From NCBI RefSeq assembly GCF_017894365.1, contig NZ_CP059467.1, positions 1,302,001-1,366,000 of the forward strand: a stretch of 64,000 nt of DNA, written 5' to 3'. A model generated the notes under the pieces. The model saw only the letters and a program-made list of their open reading frames with translations, had not been told where the DNA came from and did no database searches. Both the position numbers and the translations under genes were made by a program. The stretch is from Aromatoleum bremense. GTDB lineage: Bacteria; Pseudomonadota; Gammaproteobacteria; Burkholderiales; Rhodocyclaceae. Below are positions 1 to 9,174 of this stretch, piece by piece (the stretch's first letter is position 1; each line of letters opens with the position of its first letter).

Positions 1-69
1 GAGGATCGCGAAGAACGCGCCGAACGCGAGCGACAGTCTGCGCATGAAAGAAGGAGGGGTCTGAGCCAT
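1..69 (-). CDS. N-terminal fragment of a small membrane-associated protein (DUF2760-like?)
   Basis: An open frame runs off the left edge on the minus strand. Reading from the ATG at 69, it begins M-A-Q-T-P-P-S-F and then has an Arg-Arg pair followed by a hydrophobic stretch (LSLAFGAFFAIL). This pattern of a short basic start and one hydrophobic helix recalls the N-termini of DUF2760 proteins, but only 23 codons are visible. A second in-frame ATG lies at 45. AGGA about 10 bases before the ATG at 69 supports the upstream start. The function cannot be judged from this fragment. Confidence 0.4.
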   Translation of the reverse strand, partial: MAQTPPSFMRRLSLAFGAFFAIL

Positions 70-467
70 GAAAAGGTCCTGTAGGTCCTGTAGTGGTCCG
101 GCAACGGCGGGGCCGGGATCGCGCGTGCCGGCGGCGGAATGCCCGCGCGCGGCAGCGGTTCGTGCCCCGGCCGGCGGCAATGTGGTCGGCGCCGCGCCTG
201 CGCTCCCCGTCCGGGAACGGCCCGCCGCGCCGCAATTCAATTCCGGTTGTCGCGTCATCGACCGGGCGGGCTGGCCGACGCCGGGGATGGTGCGACGCAA
301 TATAGTCGATTCTTCGACTGGCGCCCACAATGACATCGGGACCGGTCGGGCGGCCGCCAGCGTGCGGATCGTACCATCCGGGCCGGTTTCGCGCGCCAGC
401 CGCAGCACCACCGGTGACGCGGCCCGCGCCGATCACCGCAGCAGAACGCCCCCAGGAGAACGTCCTC
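70..467. other. Intergenic region, no gene seen
   Basis: About 400 bp lie between the divergent edge gene and the glutathione transferase. Long open frames cross it, but their composition (Arg/Ala/Pro-rich, no recognisable motif) is typical of GC-rich shadow reading. I see no RNA gene or convincing promoter in it. Confidence 0.5.
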
Positions 468-1196
468 ATGCGCTACGAACTGTATTACTGGCCGTCGATC
501 CAGGGGCGCGGCGAATTCGTTCGCCTGCCGCTCGAAGAAGCGGGCGCCGATTATGTCGACGTCGCCCGCCTGCCCGAGGAAAACGGCATGGGCGTGGCGG
601 CGCTGCTGCGGCTGCTCGACGGCGGGTCGCTGGAACACGTGCCGTTCGCGCCGCCGTTCCTGAAGGCCGGCGACCTCGTGATCGGGCAGACCGCGAACAT
701 CCTGCTGTATCTCGGCCCGCGGCTCGGCCTCGCGCCGAAGACCGAGGCGGGGCGGCACTGGGCGCACCAGCTGCAGCTGACGATCGCGGACCTTGTCGGC
801 GAGGTCCACGACACGCATCACCCGATCGCGAGCAGCCTGTATTACGAGGATCAGAAGCCCGAAGCGCAGCGCCGCGCGAAGGACTTCACGAAGAACCGGC
901 TGCCGAAGTTCCTGCGCTATTTCGAGCAGGTCCGCGCGCAGAACAGCTTTCGCAGCGGCTACCTCGTCGGCGACACGCTGTCGTACGTCGACCTGTCGCT
1001 GTTCCAGATCGTCGAGGGCCTGCGCTACGCGTTCCCGCGCGCGATGTCGCGCCTCGAACCGGGCTGCCCGGGCCTCGTCGAACTTCACGACCGCGTCGCC
1101 CGGCGCCCGCGCCTCGCCGCCTATCTCGCGTCGGATCGGCGCCTGCCGTTCAGCGAAGAGGGCATTTTCCGCCATTACCCGGAACTCGACCGCTAG
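468..1196 (+). CDS. Glutathione S-transferase family protein
   Basis: The protein has 242 residues. It starts MRYELYYWPSIQGRGEFVRL, the thioredoxin-fold start of cytosolic glutathione transferases in which an early Tyr/Ser region binds the thiol of glutathione. The middle contains the V-I-G-Q-T-A-N-I turn, equivalent to the cis-Pro/Ser-Asp loop region. The second half is helical and resembles the GST C-terminal domain (S-Y-V-D-L-S-L-F). A longer open frame starts at 330, but AGGAG at 454-458 sits 9 bases before the ATG at 468 and homology to the fold begins there. The substrate cannot be inferred. The gene stands alone upstream of pqqB with a 158-bp gap. Confidence 0.8.
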   Translation: MRYELYYWPSIQGRGEFVRLPLEEAGADYVDVARLPEENGMGVAALLRLLDGGSLEHVPFAPPFLKAGDLVIGQTANILLYLGPRLGLAPKTEAGRHWAHQLQLTIADLVGEVHDTHHPIASSLYYEDQKPEAQRRAKDFTKNRLPKFLRYFEQVRAQNSFRSGYLVGDTLSYVDLSLFQIVEGLRYAFPRAMSRLEPGCPGLVELHDRVARRPRLAAYLASDRRLPFSEEGIFRHYPELDR

Positions 1197-1354
1197 GCCG
1201 GCCCCGGCAAAGGCGGGGATTTCGTCAGCGTCAGCGCGGCCCTCGCCCGGCGCCTGGAAAAGCGCGCTGCGCCATGCGCGCCTCCAGAAAACCATGAGGC
1301 GCATTTCGCGATTCGACGTACGCGGGCCTTGCGACGGCGGCCGATATTGGATTC

Positions 1355-2290
1355 ATGAAGATCCTCGTTCTCGGCTCGTCCGCCGGCGGAGGCTTTCCCC
1401 AGTGGAACTGCAACTGCCGCAATTGCCACGGCGTGCGCCACGGCACCGTCCGTGCCCGGCCGCGCACCCAGTCTTCGATCGCGGTGAGCAGCAACGGCGA
1501 CGACTGGGTGCTGTTCAACGCCTCCCCCGACCTGCTCGCGCAGATCCGCGCCAACCCCTGCCTGCAGCCCGCCCGCGCGCTGCGTGACAGCGGCATCGCC
1601 GGGGTGGTGCTCATCGACGCCCAGGTGGACCACACCACCGGGCTTTTCATGCTGCGCGAAGGCCAGCCGCTGCCGGTGTGGTGTACCGCGCAGGTGCACG
1701 AAGACCTTACCACCGGCAACCCGGTGTTCAACGTGCTTTCACACTTCTGCACGGTCGTCTGGCACCCGCTGCAGGTGGCGCCGCCGACGCCTTTCACGGT
1801 GCCCGGCGTGGCCGGCCTGCGCTTCACGCCGGTGCCGCTCGCGAGCAAGGCGCCGCCGTATTCGCCGCACCGCGACGACCCGCATCCGGGCGACAACATC
1901 GGCGTGCTCATCGAGGACGCGACCAGCGGCCGCAAGGTCTTCTACGCGCCGGGGTTCGGCGCGATGGCGCCGCACCTGGAGCCTTATCTCGCCGGTTCCG
2001 ACGGCGTGCTGCTCGACGGCACGTTCTGGAGCGACGACGAGATGATCCGGCTCGGCATCTCGACACGCACCGCGCGCGAAATCGGCCACCTGCCGCAATC
2101 GGGTGCCGGCGGCATGATCGAGCTGCTGGCCCGCTACCCGCGGCCGCGCAAGATCCTGATCCACATCAACAACACCAACCCGATCCTCGACGAGGACTCG
2201 CGCGAGCGTGCCGAACTGGCGCGGCACGGCATCGAAGTCGCCGCCGACGGCATGCTGCTCGATTTCGGCCCCGCTGGAGATTTGCAATGA
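1355..2290 (+). CDS. pqqB: PQQ biosynthesis protein PqqB
   Basis: PqqB is a metallo-beta-lactamase-fold protein of pyrroloquinoline quinone biosynthesis. It is thought to hydroxylate the Glu-Tyr-derived intermediate before the PqqC step. This copy has 311 residues, close to the usual length of about 300. It begins with [19 protein letters not shown], the family signature, followed by the N-C-R-N-C Zn-type cysteine cluster. Later D-H-T-T-G and the C-terminal H-I-N-N-T-N-P segment are also typical. Its stop overlaps the pqqC start by four bases (ATGA at 2287-2290), so the two are translationally coupled. Confidence 0.95.
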   Translation: MKILVLGSSAGGGFPQWNCNCRNCHGVRHGTVRARPRTQSSIAVSSNGDDWVLFNASPDLLAQIRANPCLQPARALRDSGIAGVVLIDAQVDHTTGLFMLREGQPLPVWCTAQVHEDLTTGNPVFNVLSHFCTVVWHPLQVAPPTPFTVPGVAGLRFTPVPLASKAPPYSPHRDDPHPGDNIGVLIEDATSGRKVFYAPGFGAMAPHLEPYLAGSDGVLLDGTFWSDDEMIRLGISTRTAREIGHLPQSGAGGMIELLARYPRPRKILIHINNTNPILDEDSRERAELARHGIEVAADGMLLDFGPAGDLQ

Positions 2291-3054
2291 GAATGGACCA
2301 AACGGAAGCCTGGAGCGCGGAGGCGTTCGAAGCCCGGCTGCGCGCCTTGGGCGGGTGTTACCACATCCACCACCCGTTCCAGGTGATGATGCACCGCGGC
2401 CAGTGCACCCGCGAGCAGATCCGGGCGTGGGTCGCGAACCGCTACTACTACCAGGTCAGCATCCCGATCAAGGATGCCGCAATCCTCTCGAACTGCCCCG
2501 ACCGCGACGTGCGCCGCCACTGGGTGCAGCGCATCCTCGACCACGACGGCCACGGCGGCGAGGGCAACGAGGGCGGCGGCATCGAGGCGTGGATCCGGCT
2601 CGGCGAAGCGGTCGGCCTCGCGCGCGAAGAGATCGTCTCCGAGCGCCTGGTGCTGCCCGGCGTGCGCTTCGCGGTCGATGCCTACATCAATTTCGCCCGT
2701 CGCAGCACGTGGCAGGAGGCGGCGGCTTCGTCGCTCACCGAGCTCTTTGCTCCGACGATCCATCAATCCCGCCTCGATCACTGGCCGCAGCATTACCCGT
2801 GGATCGAAGCCGAAGGCTACGCGTATTTCCGCCGCCGTCTCACCGAAGCGCCGCGCGACGTCGTCAATGGGCTGCGCATCACCCTCGCTCACTTCAACAC
2901 CCGGGCGCTGCAGGAGCGGGCGCTGGAGATCCTGCGCTTCAAGCTCGACGTGCTGTGGTCGATGCTCGACGCGATGACGCTCGCGCACTGCGACGTGCAG
3001 ATCGCCGGCTGGGGGCGATACACGCCGATGGCCGGCGCGCCCGTCACATCATGA
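2287..3054 (+). CDS. pqqC: Pyrroloquinoline-quinone synthase PqqC
   Basis: PqqC is the cofactor-free oxidase that performs the final ring closure and eight-electron oxidation giving PQQ. The predicted protein has 255 residues, matching the family. It carries the characteristic Y-H-I-H-H-P-F start and the N-R-Y-Y-Y-Q segment, with the DHDGH cluster of active-site histidines near residue 90. The ATG at 2287 overlaps the pqqB stop; the open frame extends far upstream only as a shadow of pqqB. The C-terminal helix ([19 protein letters not shown]) is also conserved. Confidence 0.95.
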   Translation: MRMDQTEAWSAEAFEARLRALGGCYHIHHPFQVMMHRGQCTREQIRAWVANRYYYQVSIPIKDAAILSNCPDRDVRRHWVQRILDHDGHGGEGNEGGGIEAWIRLGEAVGLAREEIVSERLVLPGVRFAVDAYINFARRSTWQEAAASSLTELFAPTIHQSRLDHWPQHYPWIEAEGYAYFRRRLTEAPRDVVNGLRITLAHFNTRALQERALEILRFKLDVLWSMLDAMTLAHCDVQIAGWGRYTPMAGAPVTS

Positions 3055-3121
3055 TTTTCATGAGGCGATTGCGGCGAAATGCCGCTGGCTGCGACGGTGC
3101 GGCTTGCAAATAATGAATCAA

Positions 3122-3142
3122 GGCGCGGCAGGGTGCCGCGCC
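3122..3142 (+). promoter_or_regulatory. Perfect hairpin between pqqC and pqqA
   Basis: GGCGCGGCA, a GGG loop and TGCCGCGCC form a perfect 9-bp stem, ending 18 bases before the pqqA start codon and just before its ribosome binding site. There is no T-run, so it is not a classical terminator. It could mark an RNA-processing or stabilising point that lets the short pqqA message accumulate. That role is inference. Confidence 0.5.
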
Positions 3143-3160
3143 ATCATCGAGGAGACAGAC

Positions 3161-3235
3161 ATGACCTGGGAAACCCCCGCCTACTGCGAAATTCGCCTTG
3201 GTTTCGAAGTCACGGCCTACGTGTACGTCCGCTGA
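3161..3235 (+). CDS. pqqA: PQQ precursor peptide PqqA
   Basis: PqqA is the ribosomal peptide whose Glu and Tyr become the PQQ skeleton. The sequence encodes 24 residues (MTWETPAYCEIRLGFEVTAY then VYVR). It has Glu16 and Tyr20 in the E-V-T-A-Y spacing required for cross-linking by PqqE. GGAG lies eight bases before the start. It follows pqqC instead of preceding pqqB, an order different from the common pqqABCDE. Confidence 0.95.
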   Translation: MTWETPAYCEIRLGFEVTAYVYVR

Positions 3236-3296
3236 ACCCGGCCGGAGCGGAGCCGGCCTGCCGGTTCCGCCCGCTCCCCAAGGACGCCTTGCCGCC

Positions 3297-3581
3297 ATGG
3301 AAACCACCGCCCTCTGCGCCGACGCCCGCCTGCGGCTGTCGCCGCATTTCATGTTCCGCTGGGAAGCGAGCCAGGACGCCTACATCCTGCTCTACCCGGA
3401 AGGCCTCATCAAACTCAACCCTTCCGCCGGCGAAATCCTCAAGCGCTGCGACGGCGAGCGCAGCCTCGCGGCGATCGTCGCCGACCTGCAGGCCGCATTT
3501 CCCGGTCATGGCGAAGAAATCGCCGCCAGCGTCCGGGCGTTCGTCGAGCTGGCCTGTGACAAGGGCTGGCTGCGCAGCTGA
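3297..3581 (+). CDS. pqqD: PQQ peptide chaperone PqqD
   Basis: PqqD is the small RiPP recognition element that binds PqqA and presents it to the radical SAM enzyme PqqE. The 94-residue product starts METTALCADARLRLSPHFMF and contains the typical L-Y-P-E-G-L-I-K-L-N and G-E-I-L-K-R-C-D-G segments of the winged-helix fold. The first ATG compatible with this length is at 3297. The stop overlaps the next gene (TGATG at 3579-3583). Confidence 0.93.
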   Translation: METTALCADARLRLSPHFMFRWEASQDAYILLYPEGLIKLNPSAGEILKRCDGERSLAAIVADLQAAFPGHGEEIAASVRAFVELACDKGWLRS

Positions 3582-4561
3582 TGCCCGCGGGCGCGCCCCC
3601 TCGCGCGCGCGACGCGACCCCTGTCGCGCCGCTCTTTGCCGCAACCCCGCCATTCGCCACGCATCGCCTGGCGGTCGGCGACGGCCACGTGCTGCACGTC
3701 GAGGAATGTGGACGTCCCGGCGGCCTGCCGGTGGTCTTCCTGCATGGCGGCCCCGGTAGCGGCTGCACGCCGGGCCAGCGCCGCCTGTTCGACCCCGGCC
3801 GCTTTCGCGCGGTGCTTTTCGACCAGCGCGGCTGCGGCCGCAGCACGCCCGCGGGCAGCCTGCGGGCCAACACCACCGCCCACCTCGTCGCCGATATCGA
3901 ACGCATCCGCCACCTCCTGGGCATCGAGCGCTGGCTGGTGTTTGGCGGCTCGTGGGGCAGCCTGCTGGCACTCGCCTACGGGCAGGCGCATCCCGACGCA
4001 GTGTCGGGCCTCGTGCTGCGCGGCATCTTCCTCGGCTCGGCCGCGGAGCTGCGCCGCTACGCGCAGGGCGTCGCCACTCCCGCACTGCGCGCCTGGCAGC
4101 GCTTCGCCCAGGCCGTGCCGCACGGCGAGCGCGACGATCTTCTCGGCGCCTACACCCGTCGCCTGCTCTCGCGCCATCCACCGACCCGCGTTGCGGCCGC
4201 CCGGCACTGGCTCGACTACGAACGTGCGCTGATGGGCGAGGCGCCGCTCGTCGCCGGCCCCGACCCGCGGCAGCTCGCCAAGACGCGCATCCAGGCCCAT
4301 TACCTGTCGCGGGGCTGCTTTGGCGACGCGGATCGCCTGCTGGCCGGCTGCGAACGTCTGCGGCACATCCCGGGCGCCCTCGTGCAGGGCAGCGCCGACC
4401 CGGTGTGCCCGCCGCAGGCCGCGGAACGGCTGCATCGGGCGTGGCCGCAAACCGAGCGGGTGACGGTCGAGGGGGCCGGCCACGGCGCGCTGCAGCCGGC
4501 CATCGCCGCCGCCTGCATCGCCGCGCTCGACCGCATCGCGCGTCGCGTCGCCGCTGCCTGA
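3581..4561 (+). CDS. Proline iminopeptidase-like alpha/beta hydrolase in the pqq operon
   Basis: The 326-residue protein is a serine peptidase of family S33 (prolyl aminopeptidase). The visible motifs are the oxyanion loop HGGPGSG near residue 58, the nucleophile elbow GGSWGS, an acidic residue in G-S-A-D-P-V-C and the catalytic His in G-A-G-H-G near the C-terminus. Its start overlaps the pqqD stop, so it is translated with the PQQ genes. Such enzymes release N-terminal proline from peptides. In this setting it may help process cross-linked PqqA, since no PqqF/PqqG protease is seen here. That role is inference; a housekeeping peptidase is the alternative. Confidence 0.85.
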   Translation: MPAGAPPRARDATPVAPLFAATPPFATHRLAVGDGHVLHVEECGRPGGLPVVFLHGGPGSGCTPGQRRLFDPGRFRAVLFDQRGCGRSTPAGSLRANTTAHLVADIERIRHLLGIERWLVFGGSWGSLLALAYGQAHPDAVSGLVLRGIFLGSAAELRRYAQGVATPALRAWQRFAQAVPHGERDDLLGAYTRRLLSRHPPTRVAAARHWLDYERALMGEAPLVAGPDPRQLAKTRIQAHYLSRGCFGDADRLLAGCERLRHIPGALVQGSADPVCPPQAAERLHRAWPQTERVTVEGAGHGALQPAIAAACIAALDRIARRVAAA

Positions 4562-4715
4562 CCGCTCTTTGGCCTGCACCGCCCGGCGTGCCCCGCTCTT
4601 CGCGCCGACAAGCGGCCCGACCGACGCCGACCCGGTACGAACACCTCGCCCTATGCAGCCGCGCTGCGCAACGGAATACAGCGCTCGGTCGTCAGCGCTC
4701 GCGATGAACGCTACC

Positions 4716-5036
4716 CTAGCGGAAGGCTCTGGCGACCGCAGCCAGCAGCTTCGGTCGCCAGCTCAGGGTGAGCGCGACCGCCGTCGCGACGGCCGTCAGT
4801 AGCAGGATCGCGAGGACGCTGCCGAAGGCCGCCCCGTCACGCATCACCGCCAGCGCGAAGGCAAGCACTAGGGCGGCATAGCCCACCACGCGTTGCAGGG
4901 CGCAGCGCCTCGGCGAAGCGGGCACCGCACCGGTCACGTCGCGCCAGTGGCGCGGCAGGGAGAGTGCCAGAAGCGCGAAGCCAAGGTAGCCCGCGGCGCA
5001 GGCGGCAACGAGGAGGAACCCAGCGAACTCAGCCAC
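4716..5036 (-). CDS. DUF3325-type small membrane protein of an iron-uptake cluster
   Basis: The protein has 106 residues with about three hydrophobic segments (A-G-F-L-L-V-A-A-C-A-A-G near the start, then two more). It ends in a short basic tail. The start is read as the GTG at 5036, which overlaps the end of the PepSY gene by eight bases, so the two are coupled. Small proteins of this kind (DUF3325) regularly follow PepSY membrane proteins next to TonB-dependent siderophore receptors. The biochemical function is unknown. Confidence 0.7.
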   Translation of the reverse strand: MAEFAGFLLVAACAAGYLGFALLALSLPRHWRDVTGAVPASPRRCALQRVVGYAALVLAFALAVMRDGAAFGSVLAILLLTAVATAVALTLSWRPKLLAAVARAFR

Positions 5037-6588
5037 GACCGACCTCGGCCGCCAGAGCGCCAGCCTCCGCCGGTGCCGTCCTCCGTCCGGGCCGGCGGGC
5101 AGCACAGCCGGCGAGGAACGTGGTGAGGACCAGCACTCCATCCACGCCGGCCACCTCCCATCGACCGGCGGCGAGGGTGGCAGGCAAGTGGTCGCCGGTG
5201 GTGACGCCATTGAGCAACGCAGCCAGCGCGGCGAGCACGGCGATCGCCCACGCCTGCTCGCGCCAGGCCCGGTCCGCACGCCAGCCTGCGTGTCCGAAGG
5301 CGAGCGCCCAGGCGACGAAGAAAATCTGCATCTCGAGGAGCGCGCGCCCTGGGAGAGCCAGCGGCAGCAGCCGGTTGGCGACGAGGAACGCAAGCGTCGC
5401 GGCGATGAGGCCGACGCTGCTGCCCACCGTCAGCCCTTCGACCAGCCGCACGCCGCCCAGCCCGTGCCGGGCGTGACGAGCGCGCCGGGCTTCAAGCCAG
5501 AAAAGCAGGCCGGTGGCAATCATGAGGCAGCCGGAGAGTCCGGCGAGGAAATACAGCCCGCGCAGAATCCCGTGCTCGAACTGGATGAAATGCAAGCCGG
5601 CGATGAAGCGCTGCACGCGCATCACCGGCTGCGCCTCGTGGCGGTGGAGGACGGCACCGGTCGTGCCGTCGAAATAAACGGTGTCGAGATTCATGGTGAT
5701 GTCGTCGGCAATGGAACGGCGCACTTCGACATAGGCCGCAGCGTCGCCCGGATGCCAGACGCGGACGAAATAGGGTCTTCCGCCCTGCCACTCCGCTTCC
5801 GCCGCGGCGAGCATTGCGTCGAGCGACGCGAGCGGCGCGGCCACGCCGGCGGGCGGTCTCCGCCAGCTGCCGAAGGCCTCGCGGTTGAAGGTTTCACGCG
5901 CGCCCGCCCCGACCTCGGCGTAGGCGGATTGCCAGGCGGCGGGAAAATAGACGGCAAAGAAAATGACGAGGCCGGAAAGGGTAACGACCGCGTGAAAGGG
6001 CAGCGCCAACACACCGGAGAGATTGTGCAGGTCGAGGGTGGCGCGCGGCAGCGCCCGTTCGGGGCGGAAAGTGAAGAAATCGCTGAAGACCCGGCGGTGG
6101 ATGATCACTCCGGAGACCAGCAGGACCAGCATCGCCATGCCGGCAAGCCCTACCAGCCAGTAGCCGATGTCGAGCCACTTCAAGTGCAGGCGGAAGTGGA
6201 ACGGAAAAAAGAAGCCGCTCGCACCGGCACTTCCGGCATCGGCAAGCAGCCGGCCGCTGGCCGCTTCCACATGACGGCGCACCGTGCCTCCGGCGCCATC
6301 CGGGTAGCGCAGCTCCATGGCAGGGGCGCGCGCGGAGGGAAGCCGTATCGTCCACTGCGGCGCGCCGGCGGCGAGTCGCTCGGCAACCGGACGCAAGTTG
6401 GCGTCGAGGGAAGGAAGCCCCGCGGGCGCCGGCGCAGCGAGCCGCGTCATCGGCATCATCCAGCGGTCGATCTCACGGTCGAAAACCGAGAGACTGCCCA
6501 TCCAGAAAATGACGAACAGCAAGGCACCGAGCACCACCCCGGCCCAGGTGTGAAGCGCGGTCATCGACTGGCGGAAGGTCATGCCCAT
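5029..6588 (-). CDS. PepSY-associated transmembrane protein, probable iron-siderophore reductase/uptake
   Basis: The 519-residue inner-membrane protein starts with a short cytoplasmic segment and a helix (A-L-H-T-W-A-G-V-V-L-G), the PepSY_TM signature. It has further helices near residues 150-170, 200-225, 345-370 and in the C-terminal third. Between them lie periplasmic PepSY-like portions (Y-V-E-V-R-R and Y-F-D-G-T-T-G-A-V-L). Histidines in L-H-L-K-W-L-D and L-H-F-I-Q-F could bind heme. Relatives assist ferric-siderophore reduction or uptake. The Met at 6588 or the Met two codons later could be the start. It lies downstream of the TonB receptor in the same transcript. Confidence 0.85.
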   Translation of the reverse strand: MGMTFRQSMTALHTWAGVVLGALLFVIFWMGSLSVFDREIDRWMMPMTRLAAPAPAGLPSLDANLRPVAERLAAGAPQWTIRLPSARAPAMELRYPDGAGGTVRRHVEAASGRLLADAGSAGASGFFFPFHFRLHLKWLDIGYWLVGLAGMAMLVLLVSGVIIHRRVFSDFFTFRPERALPRATLDLHNLSGVLALPFHAVVTLSGLVIFFAVYFPAAWQSAYAEVGAGARETFNREAFGSWRRPPAGVAAPLASLDAMLAAAEAEWQGGRPYFVRVWHPGDAAAYVEVRRSIADDITMNLDTVYFDGTTGAVLHRHEAQPVMRVQRFIAGLHFIQFEHGILRGLYFLAGLSGCLMIATGLLFWLEARRARHARHGLGGVRLVEGLTVGSSVGLIAATLAFLVANRLLPLALPGRALLEMQIFFVAWALAFGHAGWRADRAWREQAWAIAVLAALAALLNGVTTGDHLPATLAAGRWEVAGVDGVLVLTTFLAGCAARRPGRRTAPAEAGALAAEVGRG

Positions 6589-6597
6589 CCCAAACGA

Positions 6598-6918
6598 TCA
6601 AGCGACGCCAAGGGGGGCGAGCCAGAGCAAGATCCCCTGGCAAAGGGCCGTGCCCCCCAGAAGCATCCCCCACACCCGCCCCTGGCGCGGTTCGGCGAAA
6701 CCCCAGAGGAGCACCATGAGGTAAAGGATGAAACCCGTCATGGCGGCGACCACCACCGCTTCGCTGCGCGCGATGCCGAAAGTGAGGGGCAGCGCCCGGG
6801 CGACGAGCGCGACCACCGCGGCGGTGCAGGCGTAGCCGGCGCCCACCGCCGCCAGCACTCGCGCGGCAAGTGCGGCGTCCCTGCGCCACGTGGGTCGATT
6901 ACGTCGTACCCGGGTCAT
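6598..6918 (-). CDS. DUF3649-type iron-uptake membrane protein
   Basis: This 106-residue protein has three predicted membrane helices (V-L-A-A-V-G-A-G-Y-A, then S-E-A-V-V-V-A-A-M-T-G-F-I-L-Y, then W-G-M-L-L-G-G-T-A-L). The N-terminus is Arg-rich and cytoplasmic. The pattern matches small DUF3649 proteins that sit between a TonB receptor and a PepSY protein. It starts 10 bases before the receptor stop and ends nine bases before the PepSY start, so one transcript is likely. The function is unknown beyond association with iron uptake. Confidence 0.72.
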   Translation of the reverse strand: MTRVRRNRPTWRRDAALAARVLAAVGAGYACTAAVVALVARALPLTFGIARSEAVVVAAMTGFILYLMVLLWGFAEPRQGRVWGMLLGGTALCQGILLWLAPLGVA

Positions 6919-6928
6919 GCCCTGTCCA

Positions 6929-9067
6929 TCAGAAATCCACTTGGTAACCGACGGTGAAGGTACGGCCGCGGCCTTTGAAGTAGCGATCGTCGCGCGTGGT
7001 CGAATCGGCGCTCTGCGAGTAATAGGTCACGTAGTCTTCATTGAAGACATTCTCTACCCCGGCCGAGAGCCGACCCTCGGCCAGGCGGTAGCTTACCGAC
7101 GCATCGACCAGGCTGTAGCCGTTGAAGTCCAGCTCCGGCTTGGGAAAATCGCGGTCGAAGGCGTGGCTCGCCTGCACCTGCGTGTCGAGCCGGTCGGACC
7201 ACCGCGCCAGCCAGCTCAAGGTGAGCCGGTCGGGAGAAATGTTGGCACCGTCGAGGTCGGTATCCACCTTTCCGTCGCCGTCGGTGTCGGAACGGCCGTT
7301 CACCGCGGCATAGGCGACCTGCAGGCGATGGGCGTCGTTCACCTTCCAGCCGGCGCTGACTTCCACGCCGTCGATTTCGGTTTTTTCGCGGCGAACCTGG
7401 TACACCCCGCCGACATTGACGAGGCGCGAGCCCAGATCGGAATCGGACTCGAAATAGCTCAGTTCGAAGTCGACCGGCCCGCGCTTGATACGCATCCCGA
7501 CCTCGCGGTTGTCGGTGACGATGGGCTGCAGGTCGAGGAAGTCCGCCACCGACTGGTTGGGCTTGTTGATCCCCCGCAGCACGCGGCCGACATCCGGCAT
7601 GCCGAAACCCTCCGAATAGTTGGCGAAGAGCTGCGCCCAGTCGGTGGCCTGGAAGACGGCGCCGGTATTGAACAGCGTTTCCTCGAAGCTGGGATTGCCG
7701 CCCTGGACGGTGACCCCATTGGCCTTGTTGGTCGACCAGACGGTCTGAAAGGTGTCGACATCGAGCTTGGCGTACTCGCGGCGCACGCCGGCCTGCAGTT
7801 TCAGGCGCTTGTGAGGGCGGACCTCCGCCTGCACAAAGGGGGCGAAATTGCGGAAACGGGTCTCCGGCACCCACTCGCGGTCGGTGGCGATGAGCATCTG
7901 CCGGGTCGTATCCTGAAGGATGTCGACCCCGCCGGTCAGCATCAGGTGGTTGTCGAACAGCCCGTCGCGCTTCACGGTCAGCTTGGCGCCCAGCTTCTCC
8001 GACTCGTTCTGCGACTGGTCGAAAAGGGTGCCTGCCGGGGCAATTCTCGTATCCTGGAAGGAGGCTGCGGTGCTGCCGCCAAAGCGCGCGCGAAAGCGCT
8101 GGCTGTAGAGCTGGATGCCCAGCTCATTGTCCGCGAGGCTGGCATGGTTGTAGGCGAGACTGGTGGTGAGCACCTCGTTCTGCGGCGCGGCGCCTTGCGG
8201 CCTGCCCTTGATGGAGATCGCCGGAATGCCGGCACTGGCGTCGCCCGGCACGTTGAGGTAATCGTTGTTGCCCTCGAGCTGGAAGCGGTTCACGGTGAAC
8301 GCCAGGTTCTGGTTGTCGTCCAGCCAGTAGCCGAGCTTGAGCATGAGATCGTGGCTGGTCGAATCCATGATGTCGCCCTGGGTGTTGTCCACCCCGATCG
8401 GCACGCCCCTGGCGTCGTAGAACAGGCCGCGCGTCTGCCAGGTGGCGGCAGCGAGGTAATCCCAGCTGCCGCTGCTGCCCTCGATGCGGTAATCGACCTT
8501 GTAGCCCGCCCCGTCGGATTCATAATCGGTGGGCGCGGAAAAACTGATCCCGGCGTGCTGGCGAATGGCGCCGGCGCGCGGACCGCGGGTGACGAAATTG
8601 ATGATGCCGCCGGTGGCACCCAGGCCGTGCTCGGCACTGGCACCATGGATGATCTCGATGCGCTCGACCATCGAGAGGTCGATCGTGTAGCCGTCGCGCG
8701 AACTGTCGCGCAAGGGGTTGGACTGGGGCACTCCGTCGATGAGGAAGAGCGGATTGCGGCCGCGAAAGCTTTCGCCGGCATTGGAGAGCTTTTGCCGGCT
8801 CGGCGAATACGAGGGGAGCAGGTTGCTCAGCACCTGGGCCTGGTCGGTGGTCACGGCCAGCTGACGATCGATTTCCTCGCGCGTAATGATCGTGACCTTC
8901 TGCGGCGTCTCGCCCGCCACGCTGCCGGCACGCGTGGCGCTGACGGTCACCGCTTCCAGCTTCGTCGGCTCCTCGGCGAGGGCGGGACCGGCAGGTACGG
9001 CCAGAGCCGCCAGCACGGCAGCGGTCAGGACATTCAAGCCGAGGATACGTCCAGGGGGATGCTGCAT
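6929..9067 (-). CDS. TonB-dependent outer-membrane siderophore receptor
   Basis: The 712-residue protein has a signal peptide ending near ALA-EEP and a TonB-box-like start (L-E-A-V-T-V-S-A-T-R). A plug domain follows with V-E-R-I-E-I-I-H-G-A-S-A near residue 130 and G-G-I-I-N-F-V-T-R. A beta-barrel follows and ends in aromatic Phe (G-Y-Q-V-D-F), as required for Bam insertion. The plug and barrel resemble catecholate or hydroxamate siderophore receptors; the ligand cannot be named. A GGAGAG ribosome site precedes the start, and a Fur-like box lies about 90 bases upstream. Confidence 0.92.
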   Translation of the reverse strand: MQHPPGRILGLNVLTAAVLAALAVPAGPALAEEPTKLEAVTVSATRAGSVAGETPQKVTIITREEIDRQLAVTTDQAQVLSNLLPSYSPSRQKLSNAGESFRGRNPLFLIDGVPQSNPLRDSSRDGYTIDLSMVERIEIIHGASAEHGLGATGGIINFVTRGPRAGAIRQHAGISFSAPTDYESDGAGYKVDYRIEGSSGSWDYLAAATWQTRGLFYDARGVPIGVDNTQGDIMDSTSHDLMLKLGYWLDDNQNLAFTVNRFQLEGNNDYLNVPGDASAGIPAISIKGRPQGAAPQNEVLTTSLAYNHASLADNELGIQLYSQRFRARFGGSTAASFQDTRIAPAGTLFDQSQNESEKLGAKLTVKRDGLFDNHLMLTGGVDILQDTTRQMLIATDREWVPETRFRNFAPFVQAEVRPHKRLKLQAGVRREYAKLDVDTFQTVWSTNKANGVTVQGGNPSFEETLFNTGAVFQATDWAQLFANYSEGFGMPDVGRVLRGINKPNQSVADFLDLQPIVTDNREVGMRIKRGPVDFELSYFESDSDLGSRLVNVGGVYQVRREKTEIDGVEVSAGWKVNDAHRLQVAYAAVNGRSDTDGDGKVDTDLDGANISPDRLTLSWLARWSDRLDTQVQASHAFDRDFPKPELDFNGYSLVDASVSYRLAEGRLSAGVENVFNEDYVTYYSQSADSTTRDDRYFKGRGRTFTVGYQVDF

Positions 9068-9155
9068 CGATCACTCTCCATCTGCTCATTGGTTCGACTC
9101 AATGGCTGGCTGAGAGCGTCCTGCTCCGGGCTGGCTCGAAAGCGACGCATTCTAA

Positions 9156-9174
9156 GTGATATTCGTTCTCATCC
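9156..9174 (-). promoter_or_regulatory. Fur-box-like site before the TonB receptor
   Basis: On the minus strand this reads GGATGAGAACGAATATCAC, close to the Fur consensus built from GATAAT repeats. It is about 90 bases upstream of the receptor start codon and lies in the locally AT-rich stretch between the divergent receptor and pqqE. Iron repression of the receptor cluster is the natural inference. Binding has not been shown. Confidence 0.6.

Noticed and set aside
68..1297. 409-residue open frame over the glutathione transferase
   Set aside because: Arg/Ala/Pro-rich translation without motifs, in a different frame from a clear GST with good ribosome site; shadow.
5188..6957. 589-residue open frame on the plus strand opposite the PepSY gene
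   Set aside because: The minus strand carries a recognisable membrane protein with family signatures; the plus reading is highly charged and low in hydrophobics, typical of antisense to a membrane protein.
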